Shown piece after piece: positions 44,693 through 53,072 of a DNA stretch of 64,000 nt (within the stretch, counting starts at the first letter, position 1; every line of letters begins with the position of its first letter). The notes under the pieces were generated by a model that made no database searches, was not told where the DNA came from, and saw nothing but the letters and a program-made list of their open reading frames with translations. Where the stretch lies: assembly GCA_022827265.1 (NCBI GenBank), contig JAJDTF010000131.1, positions 1 to 64,000 on the forward strand. Direction: 5' to 3'. The position numbers and the translations under genes were made by a program. The DNA comes from Acidimicrobiia bacterium (lineage in GTDB: Bacteria > Actinomycetota > Acidimicrobiia > Acidimicrobiales > Poriferisodalaceae).

Positions 44693-45508
44693 GTGAGCGC
44701 CGTGCCAGCAGATGCAACCCCAAACGGGGCCGCTGACGGGGTCGCAGCAGCGAGTCCCGCAAGCAGCGCCGAACCCACCCGGATCGGCATCATCGGCGGC
44801 ACCGGGCCGGCAGGAGCCGCATTGGCAGCCCGGCTGGCCGACATCGGCTGTGAGGTCACGCTGGGCTCGCGTTCGAAGTACCGGTCGATGGAAGTGGTGG
44901 ACAGCATCGTGGATCGGTGGCCCGACCGCCGCCTGCGCATCCATCCCGGCGCCAACAGCCTCGCTGCCACCGAGCCCACGGTGGTGATCGCCACGCCGTG
45001 GGACGCGGCGGCCATCACGGCACGGGACGTGGCTGAGCACCTGCGCGGCAAGGTGGTGGCAACCATGTCCAACGCGCTCGCCCGCGTCGACGACGAGTTC
45101 GTGCCGCTTATCCCGCCGAGAGGCTCCGTTGCAGCCTCGGTGCAGGCCACCCTGCCCGACTCGCGGGTTGCGGCAGCCCTCCAGCACGTGCCCGCGACCG
45201 AGCTCGGCAATCTCGACGAGCCGGTCCACGGCGACATCCTCATCTGCAGCGACCATCGCGAGGCCACCTGGCACATCGCCGAGATCGTCGACCGCATGCC
45301 CGGCGCACGAGCACTCGACTGCGGCAACCTGTCCAACGCCACCGCCATCGAAGCGTTCACCGCTGTGCTGATGCAGCTCAACACCCGGTACCGCACGCGG
45401 GTTGCGCTCCGCCTCGTGGGGCTGGATCACGTGCCGATCAGCGTGCTGGGCGGCGGGCCGAGCGGCACCGAAGCCGCCCAGCCGTCCGCTGAGACCGTTC
45501 CCGACTGA
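44693..45508 (+). CDS. F420-dependent NADP oxidoreductase-like protein
   Basis: 271 aa. After a ~30-residue Ala-rich N-terminus there is a Rossmann motif GIIGGTGPAGAALAARLADI and GSRSKYRSMEVVD, matching NADPH:F420 oxidoreductase (Fno/NpdG), then VVIATPWDAA, ATMSNAL and ALDCGNLSNATAIEAFT. Fno transfers hydride between F420 and NADP. The start could be GTG 44693 or 44702. Divergent from fabI; 44 nt upstream of mshC. F420 binding is inferred from family resemblance. Confidence 0.8.
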   Translation: MSAVPADATPNGAADGVAAASPASSAEPTRIGIIGGTGPAGAALAARLADIGCEVTLGSRSKYRSMEVVDSIVDRWPDRRLRIHPGANSLAATEPTVVIATPWDAAAITARDVAEHLRGKVVATMSNALARVDDEFVPLIPPRGSVAASVQATLPDSRVAAALQHVPATELGNLDEPVHGDILICSDHREATWHIAEIVDRMPGARALDCGNLSNATAIEAFTAVLMQLNTRYRTRVALRLVGLDHVPISVLGGGPSGTEAAQPSAETVPD

Positions 45509-45552
45509 ACCGGTCCGGCCGATCCGATGAGCCGGGCTCTGCAAGCAGAGCG

Positions 45553-46671
45553 ATGAAGCTGTACGAAACCCAGCAGCGAGCCGTCGTGCCGCTCGACGCC
45601 GAGGCTGGCAGCACCGTGCGGATGTACGTATGCGGCATCACGCCCTATGACGCCACCCACGTAGGCCACGCAGCGACGTTCCTGGCCTATGACGTGCTCC
45701 AACGCCGATTGCGAGACCTGGGATGCCACACCCGCTGCGTGCGCAACATCACCGATGTCGACGACGACCTGCTGTCACGGGCGCGTGCCATGGGCGTGCA
45801 CTACCTGGACCTGGCGGCGGGATCGTTGGTTGCATTCGACGCAGACATGGCGGCGCTGGGCCTGCTGCCCGTCGACGCTGAGCCCCGAGCGACATCGGCA
45901 ATCGCTGACATCCGGCGACTGATCGGACGGCTGCTGCGCAGCGGCCACGCCTATCGCATGAGCGACAACGTGTACTTCGACGTCTCAGCCGCACAGAGCT
46001 TCGGCGAGCTGAGCGGCCTCGATGCCGCCGAGATGGTGGAGCTGGCGCGCAGCCGTGGCGGCCGGCCCGACGACCCCGACAAGCGCAACCCGCTCGATTT
46101 CGTGCTCTGGCAGCGTTCGGCGCCAGGTGAGCCAGAGTGGTCCTCCGCGTGGGGCCTCGGTCGCCCGGGATGGCACGTGGAGTGTTCGGCACTGGCGCTG
46201 GAGCATCTCGGCGAGACAGTCGATGTGCACGGCGGCGGCAGCGACCTGGTGTTCCCGCACCACGAGTGCTCGCGGGCGCAGTCGGAGGCCGCAACCGGGC
46301 GTCCGTTCGTGCGCCACTGGATGCACACGTCGATGGTGCGGCACGGCGGCGTCAAGATGTCCAAGTCGGCGGGCAACTTGGCATTCGTGGCCGACCTGCG
46401 GGAGCGTTGGGAGCCCATGGCGGTGCGTCTGGCGCTGCTGGGCGCGCACTACCGGTCAGATTGGGACTGGTCGGAGGAACGGGTGGCCGACGCAGCCCGC
46501 CGTCTCGAACGCTGGCGTGCCGCGGGCCGAGGCGACGGCGCGCTGGCACGGGTGCGCGAACGCCTCGACGACGACCTCGACACACCGGGTGCCCTCGCCG
46601 CAATCGACACTGCCGCGGATGCCGGCGAGCCGGTCAGCGACTCAGCGGCCCTGCTGGGCGTGGTCCTATAG
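45553..46671 (+). CDS. mshC: Cysteine:GlcN-Ins ligase (mycothiol biosynthesis)
   Basis: MshC joins cysteine to glucosaminyl-inositol in mycothiol synthesis and evolved from cysteinyl-tRNA synthetase. 372 aa with YVCGITPYDATHVGHA (HIGH-type motif in the TPYD..H form typical of MshC), NITDVDDDLL, FPHHECSRAQSEAATGR and VKMSKSAGN. It lacks the long C-terminal anticodon-binding part of CysS, which supports MshC; it is slightly shorter than most MshC (about 410 aa). ATG at 45553. Confidence 0.88.
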   Translation: MKLYETQQRAVVPLDAEAGSTVRMYVCGITPYDATHVGHAATFLAYDVLQRRLRDLGCHTRCVRNITDVDDDLLSRARAMGVHYLDLAAGSLVAFDADMAALGLLPVDAEPRATSAIADIRRLIGRLLRSGHAYRMSDNVYFDVSAAQSFGELSGLDAAEMVELARSRGGRPDDPDKRNPLDFVLWQRSAPGEPEWSSAWGLGRPGWHVECSALALEHLGETVDVHGGGSDLVFPHHECSRAQSEAATGRPFVRHWMHTSMVRHGGVKMSKSAGNLAFVADLRERWEPMAVRLALLGAHYRSDWDWSEERVADAARRLERWRAAGRGDGALARVRERLDDDLDTPGALAAIDTAADAGEPVSDSAALLGVVL

Positions 46672-46703
46672 GACGCGCGAGAGCGCAGGTAGCGTTGGAC
46701 TCG

Positions 46704-47321
46704 ATGGCCGAGCCAGACGAACTTGGCGAGGTACGCGACGAGCTTCCGGAGGACTTGGACCGAGGATTTGTCGGCGCGTACAAGTTCCCCGACAATTCGC
46801 GGCGCAAGATCACCGGAGCGCTGTGCTTTGCGGTGGGCGTCTGGGCTGCGACGGCAGCGGTCGCATTGGGCGGCGATGCGGTGCTGCTCAACACCGGGGT
46901 GGCCACCGGCGGCGTGCTGCTTGCTCTCGTCGGCATCTACCAATTCGCCGCGGGTCGCCGGTTTGCGGTCAACGAGAACGAGGCGCTGGTTGCCGCCGTT
47001 GCTGATGTCGGTTTCGCTGTGGGGCATGCCAGTGCCCAGCTGGGCTGGCGCGGCTGGATGAGCCGCCCCACATGGCGCGTGCTCGTCTATTCGGCGGAGG
47101 ATCCGCCCGACACGCGAGGCTTGGTGATGGTGGACGCGCTGAACGGCGCTGTGCTGGAGAAGTGGGTCGAAGACAATCCCGAGACCTGGATCGAGACGGC
47201 CTCGGACCCTGATGCTGCCGACGAGGATGAGGCCGCTGCCGACGAGGATGAGGCCGCTCCCGACGAGGATCAGGCCGGCATCGAGACCAGCGCGACAACG
47301 GCACCCGGCGACAGGGGCTGA
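46704..47321 (+). CDS. Membrane protein with acidic repeat tail (205 aa)
   Basis: An acidic start, YKFPDNSRRKITG, two membrane helices (about residues 38-75: ALCFAVGVWAATAAVALGG, GVATGGVLLALVGIYQFAAG), a ~90-residue soluble domain (RPTWRVLVYSAEDPPDTRG) and an acidic tail with three copies of AADEDEA-type repeats. No family recognised, but its place between mshC and the PIP-synthase-like gene suggests an envelope role. Ends 2 nt before the next gene. Confidence 0.7.
   Translation: MAEPDELGEVRDELPEDLDRGFVGAYKFPDNSRRKITGALCFAVGVWAATAAVALGGDAVLLNTGVATGGVLLALVGIYQFAAGRRFAVNENEALVAAVADVGFAVGHASAQLGWRGWMSRPTWRVLVYSAEDPPDTRGLVMVDALNGAVLEKWVEDNPETWIETASDPDAADEDEAAADEDEAAPDEDQAGIETSATTAPGDRG
47214..47276 (+). 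repeat. Three 21-bp tandem repeats encoding an acidic tail
   Basis: GCTGCCGACGAGGATGAGGCC type units at 47214-47234, 47235-47255 and 47256-47276; the last differs at two bases. In frame, giving A-(A/P)-D-E-D-(E/Q)-A. Confidence 0.85.
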
Positions 47322-47323
47322 CG

Positions 47324-47917
47324 GTGTTCGACGGCAGGTTCCGCAAGGGCGTCGACAGCGTCACCGCGCCGATCGGGCGGTGCCTTGCAGCGATCGGCTT
47401 GAGCGCGGATGTGCTCACCGGGTTCGGCTTGGTGATGTCGGCCGCCAGTGCCGTCGCCATCGGCGCCGGCCAGCTCGTGCTGGGCACCGTGCTGCTGGTG
47501 GCTACGGCGCTGTCCGACCTCCTCGACGGACCGGTCGCCGCCGCTCGGGGCACGTCGTCGAGCCGGGGTGCCTTCTTCGACTCGACGGCAGACCGGGTGA
47601 CAGACGGCCTGCTGCTCGGCGGCATCGCGTGGTATCTCGCGGGCGAGCACGGCGCGCAGTGGGCGGTGCTGCCGATGGCAGTGCTCGGCGTCAGCGCAGT
47701 GATCTCCTACGAGCGCGCCAAGGCCGAGTTGCTCGGCTTCGAGGCCAAGGGCGGGCTGATGGAGCGTGCCGAGCGGACCGTGGTGCTCGCCGTCGCGGTC
47801 GCCTTCGAAGTGCTGCTCATCCCGTTGCTCTGGGTGCTGCTGGCGCTGTCTGTGGTGACTGCGGTGATGCGCTTCGTGAAGGTGTGGCGCCAGGCCAGCG
47901 CACGTATGTCGCAGTGA
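47324..47917 (+). CDS. pgsA: CDP-alcohol phosphatidyltransferase (PIP-synthase-like)
   Basis: 197 aa with about six membrane helices. The catalytic motif D-G-x2-A-R-x8-G-x3-D-x3-D appears as DGPVAAARGTSSSRG followed by AFFDSTADR; the Arg of the A-R pair is replaced by Ala if the spacing is kept, while all four acidic residues remain. In actinobacteria the homologue at this place (before patA and pimA) makes phosphatidylinositol phosphate from CDP-diacylglycerol and inositol phosphate. GTG start at 47324; the stop overlaps the next start (GTGA). Confidence 0.85.
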   Translation: MFDGRFRKGVDSVTAPIGRCLAAIGLSADVLTGFGLVMSAASAVAIGAGQLVLGTVLLVATALSDLLDGPVAAARGTSSSRGAFFDSTADRVTDGLLLGGIAWYLAGEHGAQWAVLPMAVLGVSAVISYERAKAELLGFEAKGGLMERAERTVVLAVAVAFEVLLIPLLWVLLALSVVTAVMRFVKVWRQASARMSQ

Positions 47918-48987
47918 ATGCAGTGCCGCTTCGATGGCGCGTGCGCGACCTCGCTCGCCGCCTGCGAGGGGGCGACAGGGCTCGCCGCCTGGGAGGGCGG
48001 GACAGGGCCATAGTGCTGGGGTACCAGGTGGGGGCGTCAGCCGCCCGGCTGGCTCCGCTGTGGCTCACCGAGCATGTGGCCAAGCTGGCCGGCCCGGTAC
48101 TCGCCCGGCTGATGCGTGCCAAAGCGGCGATGGTCCGGCGGCACCAGGCCCGTGCACAGCGCTGGATTACCGACCACGCCAGCAGCCCCCAGTCGGCCCC
48201 GGCATCCGTCCCCGAATCCGTCACAGCAGCGCCTCCAGCGCCCGCCCCGGAGTCGGCTGCAGACTTCCCGGGCGATCTCCACCGTGCGACCGTGGCGGCG
48301 TTCAGCTCCTATGCGCGGTACTGGCTGGAGTCGTTCCGCCTGCCTGCACTGAGCGAACTCACCTTGGACCGGGGCATCGACGTGCCGGCCTATCGCCATG
48401 TGGAGGAGGCCCTCGAACGCGGAAACGGAGTGATCTTGGCGCTCCCGCACCTGGGCGGTTGGGAGTGGGCCGGGTTCTGGATGGCGACGGTCAATCGACT
48501 GCCGATCACCGTGGTGGTGGAGCCACTCGATCCGCCGGAGCTGTTCGAGTGGTTCGCCGAATTCCGTGAACGACTGGGCATGCGAGTCGTGCCGCTGGGG
48601 CCGAACGCCGGGCGCGAGGTGCTCGGCGCACTGCGTCGGAACGAGATCGTCTGCCTGCTGTGCGACCGTGACCTCACCAGCGACGGCATCGAGGTGACCT
48701 TCGGAGACGAGCGAACGACGTTGCCGGCGGGTCCGGCAATGCTGGCGTTGCGGTCAGGCGCTGCCTTGCTGCCGACTGCCGTGTATTTCCGCCCCAGGGG
48801 CAGACACCTGGGCACGGTCCGGCCGCCGATCGATGTCACCCGGCACGGGCGTCTGCGCGACGACGTGGCCGCGGTCACGCAACGGCTCGCCGACGAGCTG
48901 GTCACGCTGATCGCCGCAGAACCGCACCAGTGGCACCTCTTCGGCCCCAACTGGCCATCAGATCGAGCCGTGGCTAAAGCCCCCTGA
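47914..48987 (+). CDS. Phosphatidylinositol mannoside acyltransferase-like (PatA/HtrB family)
   Basis: 357 aa. A basic N-terminus and Pro/Ala-rich insertion, then the LpxL/HtrB-type acyltransferase core with the H-x4-E motif in ALPHLGGWEWAG, VVVEPLDPPELFEWF, CDRDLTSDGIEVTF and WHLFGPNW. In mycobacteria PatA acylates PIM1/PIM2. GTG start at 47914 overlaps the previous stop. In related genomes pimA usually follows directly; here the AbiE-like cassette on the opposite strand intervenes. Confidence 0.85.
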   Translation: MNAVPLRWRVRDLARRLRGGDRARRLGGRDRAIVLGYQVGASAARLAPLWLTEHVAKLAGPVLARLMRAKAAMVRRHQARAQRWITDHASSPQSAPASVPESVTAAPPAPAPESAADFPGDLHRATVAAFSSYARYWLESFRLPALSELTLDRGIDVPAYRHVEEALERGNGVILALPHLGGWEWAGFWMATVNRLPITVVVEPLDPPELFEWFAEFRERLGMRVVPLGPNAGREVLGALRRNEIVCLLCDRDLTSDGIEVTFGDERTTLPAGPAMLALRSGAALLPTAVYFRPRGRHLGTVRPPIDVTRHGRLRDDVAAVTQRLADELVTLIAAEPHQWHLFGPNWPSDRAVAKAP

Positions 48988-48999
48988 CCAGCGACTTTG

Positions 49000-49885
49000 T
49001 TAGTTGGCAGCCTCGTGCAGGGCGGCCAGTTGTGCGACGGTCTGGCTGACCAGACGGCGGTCGCGTGGCGAGCAAGCAGCGATCTGCGCTTCGACACCGT
49101 CGAGCGCGGCGAGGAACGAGAACCTAGTGATCATGTGGTTGAGCCAATGCTGGGGTTCCGCGGGCTGGGTGAGCAGGCCGATGTCTTCGGAGGGCAATCG
49201 GCTGGTGTCGAAGTTGTCGAGGAGATCGGCAGGCTCGAACGGTGCATTCCCGAGCTTGTCGTCAACTGTGTCGTGCCAAGCCTTGAGGACAAGAAGGCGA
49301 CGGACAAGCGACTCATCGAAGGTGGCTTGACCGTACCAGTAGAGGTCGTACAGGTCGCGAACTTTCGCGCGCCGCCGCCATGCGGCAAGTTTCTCGGCGA
49401 TCGCTTCTTCGAGGGTGGGTGTGGGGATGGCGGGCATGTCGAACTCGTACCCGCTGTGGACCGGAAGAGCGACGGGAGTCAGCTCTTCGGCCGGGAGCCA
49501 GAGGGGCCGAGCGGAAACCTCGATGCGGGAGGCGATGGCGGGACGGCCCAGGGGGGGTGTCGATTTCGAGGTGCCCGCGCATCGGACCACGCTCGCCGAT
49601 TCGAAAGGCGACATCGTGGGTCGTGGCATTGTCGAGCGTGTCGAGGACGAGCGCGGCTGTTTCTGCGTCGGGAGCGGCGAAGTCGAGATCCGTGGAGAAG
49701 CGTCCGGCATTGCCGGCCCGCAGCTTGCGTAGCGAAGTTCCACCCTTGAGCACGACGCCGAAGCCGAAGATGCCCTGCTCGTGAAGGTAGTGAAGGGCGT
49801 AGTCTTGGGCGACATCCAGCAATGCTGGCGCTGCCATGCCAGCGCGGCCCATGTGGTGACGGGCGAGGAAGCCTTCAGTGATCAT
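49000..49885 (-). pseudogene. abiEii: AbiEii-type nucleotidyltransferase toxin, frameshifted at a C7 tract
   Basis: From the ATG at 49885 the first ~109 codons encode the nucleotidyltransferase half with GVVLKGGTSLRKL and FSTDLDFAAP, the G-S-x-D-x-D pattern of AbiEii/MenT-like toxins. At 49551-49557 a run of seven G (C on the coding strand) shifts the frame. The remainder (RPAIASRIEVSARPLWLPAE, PTPTLEEAIAEKLAAWRRRA, RDLYDLYWYG) continues in another frame to 49000. With six C instead of seven the gene would read through as one protein of about 294 aa. Either a phase switch, a recent loss, or a sequencing error. The ATG overlaps the antitoxin stop (ATGA). Confidence 0.8.
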
Positions 49886-50679
49886 CGCTGGGGGAGGTAG
49901 GCGTCGTAGACCTTCCACTCGGGGTCCCAAGTGCCTTGGCCGTCCCGCGGCCCGAGATAAGTGACGCCGTGGGCGGAGGGAAGCGTGCGCTTGATGGCGT
50001 CGGCGATGTCGTGGCGCTGAGACCAGCGGGCGACGTGACCGAGGCGAGCGAGGGCAGCAGTCGAGCGTCCTTCGGCTTCGGCCAGCACATCGTCCAAGTC
50101 AGCCGCGTGCATGGTCTCGGCCAGCCACCCGTCGGCGTTTGCCCAGTTGTGCTGCCGGGCAGGATTGGCGGTGATGGCGACGACAATGGTCGCGGCTTGC
50201 CACACCGGAAGGCCGTCTCGGTCGACGGTGGGCACACGCCAGTCGAACGCAGCGGAGCGCGCTTCGCAGAGCGCCCGCGGCGGGCGCCAGCCCGGCTGAT
50301 GCGCGTAGGTGTGGCGGCTGGGCGGATGCATCGAGTAGCCGAGTTCCCACACAGCGGACGCGAACGCTACGGCGACGCGGGCGCCGGGCTGGCGCTGCAA
50401 CAACGCCCGTAGTTCGATCCAGGGATCACCTGACCCGACCCCTGCTGCACGCGCAGCAGGGGCGAACTCCCATGCGTGTCGCGCGCGTATCGGGACGAGC
50501 CATCCCGCTCGAGTGAGTCGGTCGGCGGCTGCACGTGTGTCCAAGTGCGATCCCGTCCGGCGGATGATGTCCTGGAGCAACGCAGCCGTGACAATTTGAG
50601 GCTGGTGCAATTCGAGGTCTTGCAAAATGGCCGCAAGGCTGCGAGGCACATGTCGTGCTGTCAATTGAACATCTTTCAC
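49882..50679 (-). CDS. abiEi: AbiEi-type antitoxin
   Basis: 265 aa. An N-terminal winged helix (VPRSLAAILQDLELHQPQIV, LQDIIRRTGSHLDTRAAADR, LTRAGWLVPIRARHAWEF) followed by a domain with VAFASAVWELGYSMHPPSRH, as in AbiEi antitoxins, which repress the operon and counter AbiEii. Start is GTG at 50679, 6 nt after a consensus -10 box; an ATG at 50685 would lie upstream of the likely transcription start. Antisense within the PIM operon. Confidence 0.82.
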   Translation of the reverse strand: MKDVQLTARHVPRSLAAILQDLELHQPQIVTAALLQDIIRRTGSHLDTRAAADRLTRAGWLVPIRARHAWEFAPAARAAGVGSGDPWIELRALLQRQPGARVAVAFASAVWELGYSMHPPSRHTYAHQPGWRPPRALCEARSAAFDWRVPTVDRDGLPVWQAATIVVAITANPARQHNWANADGWLAETMHAADLDDVLAEAEGRSTAALARLGHVARWSQRHDIADAIKRTLPSAHGVTYLGPRDGQGTWDPEWKVYDAYLPQR

Positions 50680-50685
50680 ATACAT

Positions 50686-50717
50686 ATAATACGCATTGTG
50701 CGTGCTGTTGACAACAG
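50686..50717 (-). promoter_or_regulatory. abiE promoter with palindromic operator
   Basis: On the minus strand, TTGTCA (50714-50709), a 17-nt spacer and TATTAT (50691-50686) make a near-consensus promoter. The palindrome CTGTTGACAACAG (50705-50717, six-base arms about one central base) covers the -35 box and is a likely AbiEi operator. The start codon lies 6 nt past the -10, implying a leaderless transcript. Confidence 0.7.
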
Positions 50718-50934
50718 ATCCTCGAATGGAGGAACCGTCGAAACGCTTCGGAATGTCCGCAACGTCAATGCCCCGAACGGGGAAGCGAGCCACGATCGGT
50801 CTTGTTGCGGCGTCTGTGCCGCGCCTAGCGTCGCGTTCGACAGTGAGTATTCCCGCGCGGATCGCTGGCGAGGTTCGCCCGATCTGATGCGCCCATCTGA
50901 TGCAACCGCCCCTTCGACAGTGAGGAACGGCTGA

Positions 50935-52020
50935 GTGAGAATCGGGATCATCTCGCCGTACAGCCTGACCAGCGCCGGCGGCGTCCAGGTACAAGTGCTG
51001 GGTCTGGCCCGTGCGCTCGCAGCGAACGGTCACGACACTAGGGTGCTCGCGCCCTGTGACGGCGCTCCGCCCCAGACCGGTGTGACGCCGCTTGGCGCAA
51101 GCATCCCCACGTTCGCGAACGGGTCGGTCGCCCCGATTGCTCCCGACTTCGCCTGCACGCTGCGCACCGTGCGGGCGCTGCGCGACGAAGCATTCGACGT
51201 TGTGCACCTGCACGAGCCGCTGTGTCCGGGGCCCACGCAGACGGCGCTCTTCCTGAACTCGACGCCCATCGTGGGGACCTGGCACGCAGCAGGGGGCAGC
51301 CTCGCCTACCTCGTGCCGGGAACACGGTGGCTGGCGTCACGTATCGACGTTCGGGCCGCAGTCTCGGCTGATGCCGCCGAGATGGCCCGCAACGGCGTGG
51401 GCGGCGATTACGAACTCGTCTTCAACGGCGTCGAGCTCGACCACTTCGACTACGCAGCTCCCAAGCGCAACGAAGCGCCCACCATCGCCTACATCGGCCG
51501 CCACGAGCCGCGCAAGGGCCTCACCGTGCTGCTTGAGGCAATGTCACGGCTGCCCGAAGGCATTCGGCTGTGGGTGATGTCGCGCGGCCCGCAGACCGAG
51601 GAGCTGCAGCGCCGGCACCAGCGCGACACCCGCATCGAATGGCTGGGACGGGTGAGCGAGGCCGAGAAGCTGGCGCGCATCAAAGGCGCCGACGTGCTGT
51701 GCGTGCCGTCACTGCATGGCGAGAGCTTCGGCGTGGTGCTGCTGGAGGCGATGGCGGCGCGCACGCCAGTGGTGGCGAGCGACCTGCCCGGCTATCGCAA
51801 TGTCGTCAGCATCGGCGACGAAGCCGTGCTCGTGGCCCCCGGCGACCCGAAGGCGCTCGCGAAGGCGCTCATCGGCGTGCTCACGCGTCCCGAGCGGGCG
51901 GCCGATCTGGTCGCAGCGGGCCGTCAGCGCGCCGAGCAGTTCTCGATGGCCCGCCTGGCAGACATCTACGCCGACATGTACGAGCGGGCCATCTCCCAAC
52001 GCGCTGCCGCCAAGAGCTGA
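50935..52020 (+). CDS. pimA: Phosphatidylinositol alpha-mannosyltransferase (PimA-like)
   Basis: Adds the first mannose to phosphatidylinositol at the inner membrane. 361 aa GT-B glycosyltransferase of family GT4: RIGIISPYSLTSAGGVQVQV, VVHLHEPLCPGPT, VFNGVELDHF, AYIGRHEPRKGLTVLLEAM and the E-x7-E motif in GESFGVVLLEAMAA. GTG at 50935 directly follows a TGA. Because the AbiE cassette separates it from patA, pimA probably needs its own promoter in the 217 nt upstream; none was clear. Confidence 0.92.
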   Translation: MRIGIISPYSLTSAGGVQVQVLGLARALAANGHDTRVLAPCDGAPPQTGVTPLGASIPTFANGSVAPIAPDFACTLRTVRALRDEAFDVVHLHEPLCPGPTQTALFLNSTPIVGTWHAAGGSLAYLVPGTRWLASRIDVRAAVSADAAEMARNGVGGDYELVFNGVELDHFDYAAPKRNEAPTIAYIGRHEPRKGLTVLLEAMSRLPEGIRLWVMSRGPQTEELQRRHQRDTRIEWLGRVSEAEKLARIKGADVLCVPSLHGESFGVVLLEAMAARTPVVASDLPGYRNVVSIGDEAVLVAPGDPKALAKALIGVLTRPERAADLVAAGRQRAEQFSMARLADIYADMYERAISQRAAAKS

Positions 52021-52058
52021 ACGATCGGCCGACACAGCGGCCCGGCGAGCCCGATCGT
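52021..52058 (+). terminator. 8-bp inverted repeat immediately after pimA
   Basis: ACGATCGG (52021-52028) and CCGATCGT (52051-52058) pair perfectly with a 22-nt GC-rich loop, starting at the base after the pimA stop. No T-run follows; possibly an attenuator or RNA-end stabiliser. Confidence 0.45.
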
Positions 52059-52148
52059 GGCCTGCGACTGGATACGGCGGTAGAGGGCGTCGGTTCGCCG
52101 CGACGGCTGTGGGGCTGGAAGGTGGGGCGGGGGAGCGGGGGCGGTTGA

Positions 52149-53015
52149 ATGCTGCGGGTGGACCCGCTGTTCGCCATCTATCGCCGTCGAGCCGACAAGC
52201 TGCTCGCGGAGTTCTGGGCCGTCCATCTCGTGGCGGCGGCGATCGTCGGCGTGCTCGTGGCGCTGCTCACCGGGCTCGGCTGGTGGGCGCTGCCGATTGC
52301 GCTCGCTGCGGCCTGCGCGCTCGCTGCCGCCGAACTGGCTGTGGGGGAGCAACGCCTGCGCCGAGCGCTCCTCGGGGCAGGCAAGGGGCCGGGCGGTGCG
52401 AGCAGCCGTTCTGGCCTGGAGAGCGGGGCCGGCTCAGGGCCAAGCGATGCGGGCGGCCAGCCTCGCCTGGAGAACGTCGTCGACGGCGTCTGTCTGCTCG
52501 TGGGGGTTCCGGTGCCGGCGCTCGCTGTGGCGCCGACCGCAGCCGCGAATGCCACGGCGTTCGGTCGGCGGCTGGATCGCTCCACCCTCGTCGTCACCCA
52601 GGGATTGCTCGACACGCTGAATCGCATCGAGCTGGAGGCCGTGGTCGCGCGGCTGCTGACGCAGATTCGGGACGGGCGGGCGGCCTACCTGAGCACCGCC
52701 GTGACCACGGTGGGGCTTCCGGCGCTGCTGTGGCCGGCCCTCTGGCCGCTGGTGCAGGCTCGCACCGAGCGCGAGGCCAGCACCGGCAGCGACTTCGACG
52801 ACGACGCAGAAGCCGTGCGGCTGACCCGCTACCCGCCCGGTCTTGCCGATGCGCTCGAGACGATGTCGGCGGCCGGCATGAGCACTGATGCGCCGAGGGT
52901 GACCTGGCCGCTGTGGCTGGTCGATCCGCGGGCCGACGCTGCCGTTGCTCCCGACAGCCTGCCCGACTACCGGGCAGATCTCGAGACGCGGGTTGCGGTG
53001 CTGCGCGAATTCTGA
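52149..53015 (+). CDS. Catalytically dead M48-type peptidase homologue
   Basis: 288 aa. Two membrane helices (about 24-62), a Gly/Ser-rich insertion, then an HtpX/M48-like domain: LENVVDGVCLLVGVPVPALA, LDRSTLVVTQGLLDTLNRIE. Where active members have HExxH (ELEAVLAHELAHI type), this protein has ELEAVVARLLTQI: both His and the Glu are lost. The third zinc-ligand region (DDDAEAVRLTRYPPG) keeps its surroundings. It cannot be a zinc protease as read, yet the frame is intact, so it may have a regulatory or scaffold role. Sits between pimA and pdxS. Confidence 0.75.
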   Translation: MLRVDPLFAIYRRRADKLLAEFWAVHLVAAAIVGVLVALLTGLGWWALPIALAAACALAAAELAVGEQRLRRALLGAGKGPGGASSRSGLESGAGSGPSDAGGQPRLENVVDGVCLLVGVPVPALAVAPTAAANATAFGRRLDRSTLVVTQGLLDTLNRIELEAVVARLLTQIRDGRAAYLSTAVTTVGLPALLWPALWPLVQARTEREASTGSDFDDDAEAVRLTRYPPGLADALETMSAAGMSTDAPRVTWPLWLVDPRADAAVAPDSLPDYRADLETRVAVLREF

Positions 53016-53019
53016 CCAG

Positions 53020-53072
53020 CACCTCTGGGGTACCTCTGGGGCAGCACTGGGGCCGTTCCCTACACTGAGCGC
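53020..53072 (+). promoter_or_regulatory. pdxS promoter region with three 11-bp direct repeats
   Basis: CACCTCTGGGG (53020-53030), TACCTCTGGGG (53031-53041) and CAGCACTGGGG (53042-53052) recur at one helical turn, so they present the same DNA face. TACACT (53061-53066) is a likely -10, 6 nt before the pdxS ATG, again leaderless. Repeats placed over the -35 suggest an activator or repressor site, possibly for a MocR/PdxR-type regulator. Confidence 0.55.
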
